A DNA stretch of 64,000 nucleotides from Pseudomonas sp. Irchel 3E13 (lineage in GTDB: Bacteria > Pseudomonadota > Gammaproteobacteria > Pseudomonadales > Pseudomonadaceae), in assembly GCF_900187455.1 (NCBI RefSeq), contig NZ_FYDX01000021.1, positions 60,419 to 124,418 of the forward strand, read 5' to 3'. Shown piece by piece: positions 10,635 to 18,730 of this stretch. The notes beneath the pieces are model-generated. The model saw only the letters and a program-made list of their open reading frames with translations. It was not told the DNA's origin and made no database searches. Both the position numbers and the translations under genes were made by a program. Every line of letters begins with the position of its first letter. The stretch's first letter is position 1.

Positions 10635-11537
10635 ATGCCCGATATTGCGGATACCGATTTCACCCAACGCTTCCTCTTTGACGACCGCGACGTGCGCGGC
10701 GAACTGGTTTCGCTCGAGCACAGCTACGCCGAAGTGTTGGCCAAACACGCCTACCCTCAGCCGGTCGCGCAACTGCTCGGTGAACTGATGGCCGCTGCGG
10801 CGCTGCTGGTCGGCACGCTGAAATTCGACGGCCTGCTGATTCTCCAGGCGCGCTCCGAAGGCCCGGTCTCGCTGCTGATGGTCGAATGCTCCAGCGAGCG
10901 TGAGCTGCGCGGCATCGCCCACTACGACAGCGCCGCGATCAGCGACGATGCCGGCCTGCACGACCTGATGCCCAACGGCATGCTCGCGCTCACCGTCGAC
11001 CCGCGTCGTGGCCAGCGTTACCAGGGCATTGTCGATCTGGACGGTGCCGATCTGTCGGAGTGCTTCACCAATTACTTCGTCAAGTCCGAGCAGCTCGGCA
11101 CGCGCTTCTGGCTCAGCGCCGATGGTCACCGCGCGGGCGGCCTGCTGTTGCAGCAACTGCCGGTCGCGAGCCAGCCGGACGCCGATGACCGCGCCGAAAG
11201 CTGGGCGCACGTCACCATGATGGCGGGCACCTTGAGCCGCGAAGAGCAACTGGGCCTGGACAACGAGACCCTCTTGCATCGCCTCTACCACGAAGACGCC
11301 GTGCGCCTGTTCGATGTCCAGCCGCTGAGCTTCCGTTGCAGTTGCTCGCGTGAGCGCTCCGGCAGTGCACTGACCAGCCTCGGGCTGGAAGATGCGCGGG
11401 CGCTGGTGGTCGAGCACGGCGGTCACATCGAGATCGATTGCCAGTTCTGCAACGAGCGCTATCGCTTCGATGTTGCGGATGTTGAGCAATTGTTTGGTGG
11501 CGGTGGCGTGGACGCGCCGTCAGATACTCGTCACTGA
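10635..11537 (+). CDS. hslO: Hsp33, redox-activated chaperone
   Basis: This 300-residue cytoplasmic holdase is switched on by oxidation. The N-terminal chaperone domain runs from MPDIADTDFTQRFLF, with YAEVLAKHAYPQPV and HDLMPNGMLALTVDP. The C-terminal zinc switch has two cysteine pairs, CSC in FRCSCSRER and CQFC in DCQFCNERYRF, which bind zinc in the reduced form and make disulfides on oxidation. The start at 10635 gives the expected N-terminus; the upstream extension of the frame is not conserved-looking. It shares its orientation with hslR and precedes pckA. Confidence 0.96.
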   Translation: MPDIADTDFTQRFLFDDRDVRGELVSLEHSYAEVLAKHAYPQPVAQLLGELMAAAALLVGTLKFDGLLILQARSEGPVSLLMVECSSERELRGIAHYDSAAISDDAGLHDLMPNGMLALTVDPRRGQRYQGIVDLDGADLSECFTNYFVKSEQLGTRFWLSADGHRAGGLLLQQLPVASQPDADDRAESWAHVTMMAGTLSREEQLGLDNETLLHRLYHEDAVRLFDVQPLSFRCSCSRERSGSALTSLGLEDARALVVEHGGHIEIDCQFCNERYRFDVADVEQLFGGGGVDAPSDTRH

Positions 11538-11716
11538 AACGTTTCTGCTCAGGGAAATCTCCTGTCGAATCCGCCGAAGGCGCAGTTCTGACAGGAGGGC
11601 TCTACTTTTTTTGGGCGTTTCTGGCATAATCCGGCCACTTTTTTCGCTGTAGTAGCTTGTAAGAATCTACTACAAATCGTTTGGAGCACTCGGCCGCAGG
11701 CCGGATGGGGAATCTC

Positions 11717-13258
11717 ATGACGCAAGCCAATAACGCCGTGTACACCGATCTGAGTGTCGACGAGCTGGTACAAGAAGCGCTGAAACGCGGTGAAGGCGAA
11801 CTGGCCGATACTGGCGCGCTGGTCGTGAAAACCGGTCACCGCACTGGTCGTTCGCCAGTTGACCGTTTCATCGTCGAAGAGCCGAGCACCCAGGACGCAA
11901 TCGCCTGGGGCCCGATCAACCGCAAGTTCCCCGCCGACAAGTTCGATGCCCTGTGGGCTCGCGTCGAGGCGTTCAACAACGCCCAGGAGCACTTCGTTTC
12001 CCACGTTCACGTAGGCGCTGCCGAGGATCACTACCTCGCCGTCAAGATGACCACCCAGACTGCCTGGCAGAACCTGTTCGGTCGTTGCCTGTTCATCAAC
12101 CCGGCCCAGTACAACCCTGCCGGCCGGCAAGAGTGGCAGGTCCTGAACGTCGCCAACTTCGAATGCGTTCCAGAGCGTGACGGCACCAACTCCGATGGTT
12201 GCGTCATCCTCAACTTCGCTCAGAAAAAAGTCCTGATCGCTGGCATGCGCTATGCCGGTGAGATGAAGAAAGCCATGTTCTCGGTGCAGAACTTCCTGCT
12301 GCCGGCCGCTGACGTGCTGCCAATGCACTGCGCCGCCAACATCGGCGAAGAAGGCGACGTGACCCTGTTCTTCGGTCTGTCGGGCACTGGCAAGACCACC
12401 CTGTCGGCTGACGAAAGCCGTTACCTGATCGGTGACGACGAGCACGGTTGGGGCGAAGGTGTTGTCTTCAACATCGAAGGCGGCTGCTACGCCAAGTGCA
12501 TCGACTTGTCCGAGAAGAACGAGCCGGTCATCTGGAAAGCCATCAAGCACGGCGCAGTCCTGGAGAACGTCGTCCTGGACGACGCCAAGCACGCTGACTA
12601 CGCCGATGGCAGCCTGACCCAGAACAGCCGCGCCGCGTACCCGCTGGAGCACGTCGAGAAGCGTTCCGAGCAGAACCTGGGCGGCGAGCCTAATGCGGTC
12701 ATCTTCCTGACCTGCGACCTGACCGGCGTACTGCCACCCGTGTCGATCCTGAACAACGAGCAGGCGGCGTATCACTTCCTGTCCGGCTACACCGCGCTGG
12801 TCGGTTCCACCGAAATGGGTTCGGGCGGCGGCATCAAGTCGACCTTCTCCACCTGCTTCGGCGCACCGTTCTTCCCGCGTCCGGCGGGTGAATACGCCGA
12901 GCTGCTGATCAAGCGCATCAAGGGCTTCGGCTCCAAGGTCTACCTGGTCAACACCGGTTGGACTGGTGGTGGCTACGGCGTCGGCAAGCGTTTCAGCATC
13001 CCGACCACCCGTGCGGTGATCGCGGCCATCCAGAGCGGTGCTCTGATCGGCGCTGAAACCGAGCACCTGGGCATCATCAACCTGGACGTACCGAAGTCGG
13101 TTCCAGGCGTTGATACCGAGCTGCTGAACCCGCGTACCACCTGGGCTGACCAGGCTGCCTACGACGAAGCGGCGAAAGGCTTGGCCAATCTGTTCATCGA
13201 GAACTTCAAGAAATTCGAAGTTTCCGATGCGATCAAGGCTGCTGGTCCGCAACTGTAA
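11717..13258 (+). CDS. pckA: Phosphoenolpyruvate carboxykinase (ATP)
   Basis: This 513-residue enzyme converts oxaloacetate and ATP to phosphoenolpyruvate, CO2 and ADP, the entry step of gluconeogenesis. Visible motifs are the substrate arginine region TGHRTGRSPVDRFIV, the kinase-1a P-loop GLSGTGKTTLSADE, the metal site region GDDEHGWGEGVVFNIEGGCYAK, and the adenine-binding NTGWTGGGYGVGKR. ATG at 11717 follows a GGGGAA ribosome site. The gene has its own terminator just downstream and a 179-base leader that contains a CATAAT box resembling a -10 element at 11625-11630. This is expected for a Pseudomonas growing on organic acids. Confidence 0.97.
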   Translation: MTQANNAVYTDLSVDELVQEALKRGEGELADTGALVVKTGHRTGRSPVDRFIVEEPSTQDAIAWGPINRKFPADKFDALWARVEAFNNAQEHFVSHVHVGAAEDHYLAVKMTTQTAWQNLFGRCLFINPAQYNPAGRQEWQVLNVANFECVPERDGTNSDGCVILNFAQKKVLIAGMRYAGEMKKAMFSVQNFLLPAADVLPMHCAANIGEEGDVTLFFGLSGTGKTTLSADESRYLIGDDEHGWGEGVVFNIEGGCYAKCIDLSEKNEPVIWKAIKHGAVLENVVLDDAKHADYADGSLTQNSRAAYPLEHVEKRSEQNLGGEPNAVIFLTCDLTGVLPPVSILNNEQAAYHFLSGYTALVGSTEMGSGGGIKSTFSTCFGAPFFPRPAGEYAELLIKRIKGFGSKVYLVNTGWTGGGYGVGKRFSIPTTRAVIAAIQSGALIGAETEHLGIINLDVPKSVPGVDTELLNPRTTWADQAAYDEAAKGLANLFIENFKKFEVSDAIKAAGPQL

Positions 13259-13287
13259 GTTGCTGCCCACCGCAGGTTGAAAAAAGC

Positions 13288-13315
13288 CCCGGCTCGCGAG
13301 AGCCGGGTTTTTTTT
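13288..13315 (+). terminator. Rho-independent terminator of pckA
   Basis: A CCCGGCT / AGCCGGG stem (13288-13294 with 13301-13307) with a six-base loop is followed by eight T residues. It starts 30 bases after the pckA stop codon. Confidence 0.92.
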
Positions 13316-13465
13316 GGCCTGAGTGGCGGGGCTGGAGCTCCCACAGGGGCCGATAAGCCCCCAGCACCCAAGCCCAAACCCAAGGTCCCCCGGACACAAC
13401 CTTTTCTATTGGCCATCAGCGACACAATCCTTCAGCATCGGCACTTCACTCCATGGAGAGCACCC

Positions 13466-13891
13466 GTGTCCGATCCGTTGCAGATTGAACATTTCCCCCA
13501 CGCTGAATTCATCTCCACCCGCTGGCAGGACGCGGACATCAATGGTCAGATCGCCAGCGCCGCGGTCTACAGCTTTTTCGACACCGTGATCCAGTCGTAC
13601 CTCGTCACCCACGGTGAAATCGATCCGCAGGAAGGCGAGGTGGTGGCATTCGTGGTGAGTTCCTCCTGCGATTTCTACGCCTCGGCGGGCTTCACCGATC
13701 TGTTGCAGGTGGGCATCCGGGCCGAGCGTATCGCCGGCAGCACGGTGGAGTTCGAGGTGGCCCTGTTCGACTACGCCGGCAAGCAGCTCTATGCCCTTGG
13801 CCGGGTGGTGCAGGTGTTCATCGAGCGCGCCACAGGCACGCCTGCGACCTTTCCCGACACTCTGAAGATGGCGCTGCTCTCGCTGAACTAA
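13466..13891 (+). CDS. Acyl-CoA thioesterase, 4-hydroxybenzoyl-CoA thioesterase-like hotdog protein
   Basis: This 141-residue protein has the layout of YbgC/4HBT thioesterases: ISTRWQDADINGQIASAAVYSFFDTVIQSYL resembles the family's RWxDxDxxGHxNNxxYxxxxE segment, with the usual catalytic aspartate in QDADINGQ. The histidine usual after glycine is Q here. I chose GTG at 13466 with GGAG ahead of it; the frame remains open upstream into the pckA terminator region, which is not coding. It stands alone, convergent with the response regulator gene. The substrate is unknown. Confidence 0.82.
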   Translation: MSDPLQIEHFPHAEFISTRWQDADINGQIASAAVYSFFDTVIQSYLVTHGEIDPQEGEVVAFVVSSSCDFYASAGFTDLLQVGIRAERIAGSTVEFEVALFDYAGKQLYALGRVVQVFIERATGTPATFPDTLKMALLSLN

Positions 13892-13903
13892 AGGCCGTCG
13901 GGC

Positions 13904-14560
13904 TCAGTCGTTGAGCCGGATAATCCCTTCACGTACGGCAAACAACACCAGCCCCGGCACGTCGTGAATCTGCAGCCGGTGCATGATTTGCGAACGATGC
14001 GCTTCGACGGTCTTCACGCTCAGGCCCAGGCCGTCGGCGATGGAGCGGGTCGATTCGCCACGGGCGATCAGCCGCAGGATCTCCAGTTGCCGCGCGGTGA
14101 GCTGCATCGCCGTGCTGACCTGGGGGCGGCGGCGGTTCTGTTTTACCGCCTGACCGATCACCAGCGGTAGCACCGCCGAGGACAGGTACTGCCCGCCGCC
14201 ACGCAGTGACTGCAGAGCCAGCTCCAGCTCCTGCACCGTCGCGCTTTTCAGCAGGAACCCGTGGGCGCCCTGTTGCAGGCAGTGCATGACGAATTCCAGT
14301 TCCGAACGCGACGACAACATCAGCACCGTGCAGGCCGGCACGCGCAGGTACAGCTCGCGCAGCAGCTCCTCGCCGGTCAGCGTGCCGAGGGCGATATCCA
14401 GCAGGATGATGTCGGGCTTGAGCTGTTCGGACAGCTCGAGGGTGGTAACCGCGTCGCCTGCTTCTCCGACCACAGCGTATTCTTGTTTTTGTTCGAGCAA
14501 CGCTCGCAGGCCTGCGCGGAACAGGGGCGAGTCGTCGGCAATCAGTAAACGGCAAAGCAT
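13904..14560 (-). CDS. NarL/LuxR-type response regulator at the end of the che operon
   Basis: This 218-residue regulator has a receiver domain (LLIADDSPLF, phospho-acceptor D55 in IILLDIAL, K in FLLKSATVQEL) and a C-terminal LuxR-type helix-turn-helix (LTARQLEILRLIARGESTRSIADGLGLSVKTVEAHRSQI). It would be a DNA-binding output protein. ATG at 14560 gives a standard receiver start. It lies 154 bases after cheB in the same orientation, so it may be the transcriptional arm of the chemosensory cluster or an independent orphan regulator. No partner hybrid kinase is seen nearby. Confidence 0.88.
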   Translation of the reverse strand: MLCRLLIADDSPLFRAGLRALLEQKQEYAVVGEAGDAVTTLELSEQLKPDIILLDIALGTLTGEELLRELYLRVPACTVLMLSSRSELEFVMHCLQQGAHGFLLKSATVQELELALQSLRGGGQYLSSAVLPLVIGQAVKQNRRRPQVSTAMQLTARQLEILRLIARGESTRSIADGLGLSVKTVEAHRSQIMHRLQIHDVPGLVLFAVREGIIRLND

Positions 14561-14714
14561 AGGTTTGAGCCCGTGTCGCGTAGGGTTGGACGTTGATGTG
14601 GAACGAATCGTCGCTGCGCTGTGTTGCTCCCTTGCGGTGAATGCCTGCGTGTCGTGCACCGCTCAGTGGCGGCGCGAAAAAGGCGGCTGTGGGGGTGGTC
14701 TGATCTGGAAATGC

Positions 14715-15782
14715 TCAGCCATTGCGAACGCTGGCGCTGAACTGGTTGATCAGCGTCGGCAGGCGATCCAGCGGCTCGATGGTCTGGGCCGCGCCGAGGC
14801 GAATGGCTTCCTTGGGCATGCCGAACACCACGCAACTGGCCTCGTCCTGGGCCACGGTGTGGGCACCCTGTTCGCGCATGGCCAGCAGGCCACGGGCTCC
14901 ATCGTCACCCATGCCGGTCATGATGATGCCCAGGGCATTGCTGCCGGCATGGCGAGCGGCGGAACGGAACAGGACATCGACCGAGGGCTTGTGCCGGTTG
15001 ACGGCGGGGCCGTCGAGCACTTCGACCAGGTAGTGCGCACCGCTGCGCTTGAGCTGCATATGCAGACCTCCGGGCGCCAGCAATGCCAGCCCGGAGTGAA
15101 CGCGATCCAGGTGCCTGGCCTCGCGTACTTCGATCTGGCACAGCCCGTTGAGGCGGCGCGCGAAATCGGCGGTGAACTTCTCCGGCATGTGTTGAACGAT
15201 CACCAGGCCCGGACAATCGCGCGGCAATTGCCGCAAGAGGAATTCCAGTGCCTGGGTGCCGCCGGTCGAGCAGCCAAGTGTAACGATTCGGTCGGTGGTT
15301 TGGCGCAGCGCGGGGCTGGGCGGCAGGTCTTTTTTTTCCAGCGGCGGCAGCGTGTGCCGGGCGACCGGCCGGGTCTTCGCCGCGTCCTCGATGCAGCGCA
15401 CCAGGGTGCCGGCAAGATTCTCCAGGCTCTGGCGCAAACCCAGCTTCGCCTTGGTGAACACGCCCACCGCACCCGCCGCCAGCGCCTCCAGGTTGAGGTC
15501 GGTGCCGGCTTCGGTGAGGGTCGAGCAAATGATGGTGGGCGTCGGTCGCTCGGCCATGATCTGGCGCAGGAAGGTCAGGCCGTCCATGCGCGGCATTTCC
15601 ACGTCCAGCACCAGCACGTCGGGCCAGTCGCGGCGCATCTTGTTGATCGCGTAGATCGGGTCGGCGGCCATGCCGATCACCTGGATGCCGGGATGATTGC
15701 CGAGGAACTGGCTGAGCACCTGGCGGACCAGCGCCGAGTCATCGACGATGAATACACGAATCGGTCTATCACGCTCGATCAT
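14715..15782 (-). CDS. cheB: Chemotaxis protein-glutamate methylesterase CheB
   Basis: This 355-residue enzyme removes methyl groups from receptor glutamates, giving adaptation. It has an N-terminal receiver domain (phospho-acceptor D60 in LVLDVEMPRMDG) and a C-terminal methylesterase domain with the catalytic triad motifs GCSTGGTQALE (serine), QHMPEKFT (histidine) and TGMGDDGARG (aspartate). Its ATG overlaps the cheR stop (ATGA), so I rejected the longer upstream frame that runs through cheR. It belongs to the CheA-CheW-CheR-CheB chain encoded upstream. Confidence 0.96.
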   Translation of the reverse strand: MIERDRPIRVFIVDDSALVRQVLSQFLGNHPGIQVIGMAADPIYAINKMRRDWPDVLVLDVEMPRMDGLTFLRQIMAERPTPTIICSTLTEAGTDLNLEALAAGAVGVFTKAKLGLRQSLENLAGTLVRCIEDAAKTRPVARHTLPPLEKKDLPPSPALRQTTDRIVTLGCSTGGTQALEFLLRQLPRDCPGLVIVQHMPEKFTADFARRLNGLCQIEVREARHLDRVHSGLALLAPGGLHMQLKRSGAHYLVEVLDGPAVNRHKPSVDVLFRSAARHAGSNALGIIMTGMGDDGARGLLAMREQGAHTVAQDEASCVVFGMPKEAIRLGAAQTIEPLDRLPTLINQFSASVRNG

Positions 15783-16591
15783 AGGCGTTCGAACACCGAA
15801 GGCCTGACCGGACGCAGCGGCAGGTCGAAGCCGTGGATGCTTTCGGCGTGGCCGATGAACAGCAGGCCACCCGGGCGCAGTTTGTCGCTGAGGCTGCGAA
15901 CGATGCGCTGCTTCTGCGCGGTGTCGAAATAGATCAGCAGGTTGCGCAGGAAGATCACGTCGAACTGGCCGATCGATTCCGGCAGCGGCTGCACCACGTT
16001 GATCTCGCGCAGTTGCACCTTGGCCCGCAGCCACCCTTGCACGCGCATGCGGCCCTCCATGTCCTCCACGCCGCAGAGGCAGTGGCGGTGCAGCCAGCCG
16101 TCAGGAAAGTAGCGCGCCTGGGCCATGTCGTAGATGCCCTGTTCGGCGAGGCCGAGCATGCTCAGGCTGAGGTCGCTGGCGAGGATCGACCACTCGTTGC
16201 CGCGGGTATGTTCGGCGGCGGTCATGGCCAGGCTGTAAGGCTCCTCGCCCGACGAGCAAGCGGCGCTCCACAGGCGCAGCGGACCACCGCGCCCCTTGAG
16301 CCACTGGCCGAGGAATTCGAAGTGGGCGAACTCGCGGAAGAAGTAGGTCTCGTTGGTGGTCAGCAGATCGACCACCAGGCGCCGCTCTCTGGCGTATTGC
16401 GGGTGCGTCAGGCGGTTCAGGTAGTCGTCGTAGCTGTCGAGGTCGAAGTGGCGCAGGCGCTTCAACAGGCGCCCGGCCACCAGTGAGCGTTTGTTGCTGG
16501 ACAGGTGGATGCCCGATGCGTCCTGCATCAATTGCTGCAACTGGCGGAAGTTCTGCTCGCCGAGTACCGGCAGCGAAGGCATGGCGGACAT
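15779..16591 (-). CDS. cheR: Chemotaxis protein methyltransferase CheR
   Basis: This roughly 270-residue SAM-dependent enzyme methylates receptor glutamates. The N-terminal helical domain (EQNFRQLQQLMQDASGIHLSSNKRSLVAGRLLKRLR) contacts receptors, and the catalytic domain shows TNETYFFRE, the SAM motif LWSAACSSGEEPYSLAM and DVIFLRNLLIYFD. I chose ATG at 16591, one base past the cheW stop codon; two more codons downstream another ATG is possible. The 3' end overlaps cheB by four bases. Confidence 0.95.
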   Translation of the reverse strand: MSAMPSLPVLGEQNFRQLQQLMQDASGIHLSSNKRSLVAGRLLKRLRHFDLDSYDDYLNRLTHPQYARERRLVVDLLTTNETYFFREFAHFEFLGQWLKGRGGPLRLWSAACSSGEEPYSLAMTAAEHTRGNEWSILASDLSLSMLGLAEQGIYDMAQARYFPDGWLHRHCLCGVEDMEGRMRVQGWLRAKVQLREINVVQPLPESIGQFDVIFLRNLLIYFDTAQKQRIVRSLSDKLRPGGLLFIGHAESIHGFDLPLRPVRPSVFERL

Positions 16592-16592
16592 G

Positions 16593-17096
16593 TCAGTGGA
16601 CCTTCGATGCCTGGCTGAGGTGACGGATGTCATCCAGCGACAGCACTTGCAGCATGTTCAGGATGATCAGGAACTCCTGGGCGTGCTGCGCCATGCCGGC
16701 GATGAAGTCCGAGCGGATCGCGGTGCCGAAGGCCGGTGGCGGCATGATCTGCCGCGGGTCGATCTCCAGCACTTCGTCCACCTCGTCCACCACCAGGCCG
16801 ATGCGTTGCAGGCCGGCGTCCAGCGCCAGTTCGATGATCACGATGCAGGTGCGGTTGCCGGGCTCGGTCAGGCTCAGGCCGAAACGCGCAGCCAGGTCCA
16901 GCACCGGCACCACGTTGCCGCGCAGGTTGATCACGCCGTGGATGTAGCTCGGCATCATCGGTACGCGGGTGACTTCGGCGTACTCGATGATTTCCCGCAC
17001 CAGATCGATGGGCAGCGCGTAGCCGGCCTCGCGCACGCGAAAGCTCAGGTGCTGGATGGCGTCGGCTTGCGCTTCGATTCGTTGTGGCTGGTTCAT
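16593..17096 (-). CDS. cheW: Chemotaxis coupling protein CheW
   Basis: This roughly 167-residue adaptor links receptors to CheA. It is a single CheW domain with the characteristic strand VREAGYALPIDLVREIIEYAEVTRVP, GVINLRGNVVPVLDLAARFG and the LVVDEVDEVLEI segment. ATG at 17096 has a GAGG ribosome site eight bases upstream; a TTG five codons earlier would overlap the receptor stop codon. It sits between the receptor and cheR in the same transcript. Confidence 0.94.
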   Translation of the reverse strand: MNQPQRIEAQADAIQHLSFRVREAGYALPIDLVREIIEYAEVTRVPMMPSYIHGVINLRGNVVPVLDLAARFGLSLTEPGNRTCIVIIELALDAGLQRIGLVVDEVDEVLEIDPRQIMPPPAFGTAIRSDFIAGMAQHAQEFLIILNMLQVLSLDDIRHLSQASKVH

Positions 17097-17107
17097 GGGC
17101 ACCTCGC

Positions 17108-18730
17108 TCAAGTGAAGCTGACGAACTGGCCTTCATCGATCAGGGCCTTGGGGCCGGAGCGCACCGGTGCTGGCAGGCTGTCGCCGGCCCGCGTGGCGCG
17201 CAGCGGTGCACTGCCTTGTTCGAAGCGGAAATAACCGATCAGTTCCTGCAACTGGCTGGCCTGGGCGTTCATTTCCTCGGCGGTGGCTGCCAGTTCCTCG
17301 GAGGCCGAGGCGTTCTGCTGGGTGATCTGGTTCATCTGGCCCATAGCGATGTTGATCTGCCCGGCGGCGCTGCTCTGCTCCTGCGACGCGGCAGTGATTT
17401 CCTGGACCAGGTCGGAGGTGCGCTGGATATTCGGCACGATTTCGCCCAGCAGTTGCCCGGCCTGTTCGGCCAGTCGCACGCTGCTGGAGGCCACTTGTCC
17501 GATTTCCTGCGCGGCCACCTGGCTGCGCTCGGCGAGCTTGCGCACCTCGGCGGCGACCACCGCGAAGCCCTTGCCGTGATCGCCGGCGCGGGCGGCCTCG
17601 ATGGCGGCGTTGAGGGCGAGCAGGTTGGTCTGGTAGGCGATGTCGTCGATGATGCCGATCTTGTCCGCGATCTGTTTCATCGCCAGCACGGTGTCGCCCA
17701 CCGCGCCGCCGCCTTGCACGGCGTCATTGGCGGCCTTGCCGGCAATGCCGTCGGTGATCTTGGCGCTTTCGGTGTTCTGCGCGATGGAGGCGGACATTTC
17801 TTCCACCGAGGCGCTGGTCTGTTCGACGCTGGCGGCCTGTTCGTTGGCCGCCTGGCTGAGGGACTGGGACGTCGAACTGACCTGCTCGGAGGCCGACGAC
17901 AGCGCGTCGGCGGAGCTGCGCACATCGCCGAGGATGCTACGCAGACGCTCGGTCATGTTCTGCATCGCGCCGAGCAGGCGGCCGGTTTCATCCTTGCGGT
18001 CGATCTGCAGGTCCTGGCTGAGGTCGCCGGCCGCCATGCGGTCGGCAGCCTGTACCGCGCCGAGCAGCGGACGGGTGATGCTGCGGGTGACCAGCACGCC
18101 GACCAGCATGCCGAGCAGGGTGGCGACCGCCACCAGGATGATCATCTGGGTGCGCGAGTTTTCGGCGATCTCGCTGATCGCCGCATTGGCTTCGCCGGCG
18201 CGCGCCTGCTTGGCGGTGCTGGCGTCGCCGAGCAGGCGATCGACTTCGTTGGCCGCTTCGGTGTTGCCCGGCATCAGCGCCAGTGTCTCGGTCATCGGCT
18301 GCAGGGCGCCGGATTGTTGGTGGACCGTCAGCACCTGATTGGCGGCCGCGATGTATTTCTGCAGTGGGGCTTCGATGGCCTCGACCTGGATCTGGCCTTC
18401 GCGGGTCAGGAAGTACTGCCGCGAACGGGTCAGCAGGTCGCGGGTCTTGTCCATCGCTTCACGGGCGACGCGGGACGCCTCGTCACGCTCTTCGACCGTG
18501 GCCGACATCAGGCTGCGGCGCACCGCGCGGTTGGCCATGAGCAACTGGATATTGGCCTCCTGCAAGGTCGTCAGGCCCACCACATCGACGTCGTACATGC
18601 GGTCGGACAGGTCGTTGACCTGGCTCAGGTTGCGGATGCCGATGAAGCCGATGATCGCCGTCAGCGCGACCACCAGCAGAAAGCCCAGGGTCAGGCGCAC
18701 ACCTATTTTCATGTTGCTGATCATTTGCAT
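17108..18730 (-). CDS. Methyl-accepting chemotaxis protein with periplasmic four-helix sensor
   Basis: This 540-residue transmembrane receptor has TM helices at about residues 13-32 and 195-217. Between them lies a helical periplasmic domain of about 160 residues resembling 4HB_MCP (NLSQVNDLSDRMYDVDVVGL and following). A HAMP domain (TRSITRPLLGAVQAADRMAAGDLSQD) and a cytoplasmic signalling tip (YQTNLLALNAAIEAARAGDHGKGFAVVA) follow, with SASVEEMSASIAQN in the methylation region. It starts inside the end of cheA (10-base overlap) behind GGAGAG. There is no obvious CheR-tethering pentapeptide at the C-terminus (ends QFVSFT). The ligand is unknown. It is the main receptor candidate of this cluster. 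Confidence 0.94.
   Translation of the reverse strand: MQMISNMKIGVRLTLGFLLVVALTAIIGFIGIRNLSQVNDLSDRMYDVDVVGLTTLQEANIQLLMANRAVRRSLMSATVEERDEASRVAREAMDKTRDLLTRSRQYFLTREGQIQVEAIEAPLQKYIAAANQVLTVHQQSGALQPMTETLALMPGNTEAANEVDRLLGDASTAKQARAGEANAAISEIAENSRTQMIILVAVATLLGMLVGVLVTRSITRPLLGAVQAADRMAAGDLSQDLQIDRKDETGRLLGAMQNMTERLRSILGDVRSSADALSSASEQVSSTSQSLSQAANEQAASVEQTSASVEEMSASIAQNTESAKITDGIAGKAANDAVQGGGAVGDTVLAMKQIADKIGIIDDIAYQTNLLALNAAIEAARAGDHGKGFAVVAAEVRKLAERSQVAAQEIGQVASSSVRLAEQAGQLLGEIVPNIQRTSDLVQEITAASQEQSSAAGQINIAMGQMNQITQQNASASEELAATAEEMNAQASQLQELIGYFRFEQGSAPLRATRAGDSLPAPVRSGPKALIDEGQFVSFT

Noticed and set aside
11570..11612. TCCTGTC/GACAGGA dyad after hslO followed by a T-run
   Set aside because: The loop is 13 bases and the T-run begins eight bases after the stem, so it is not a canonical terminator.
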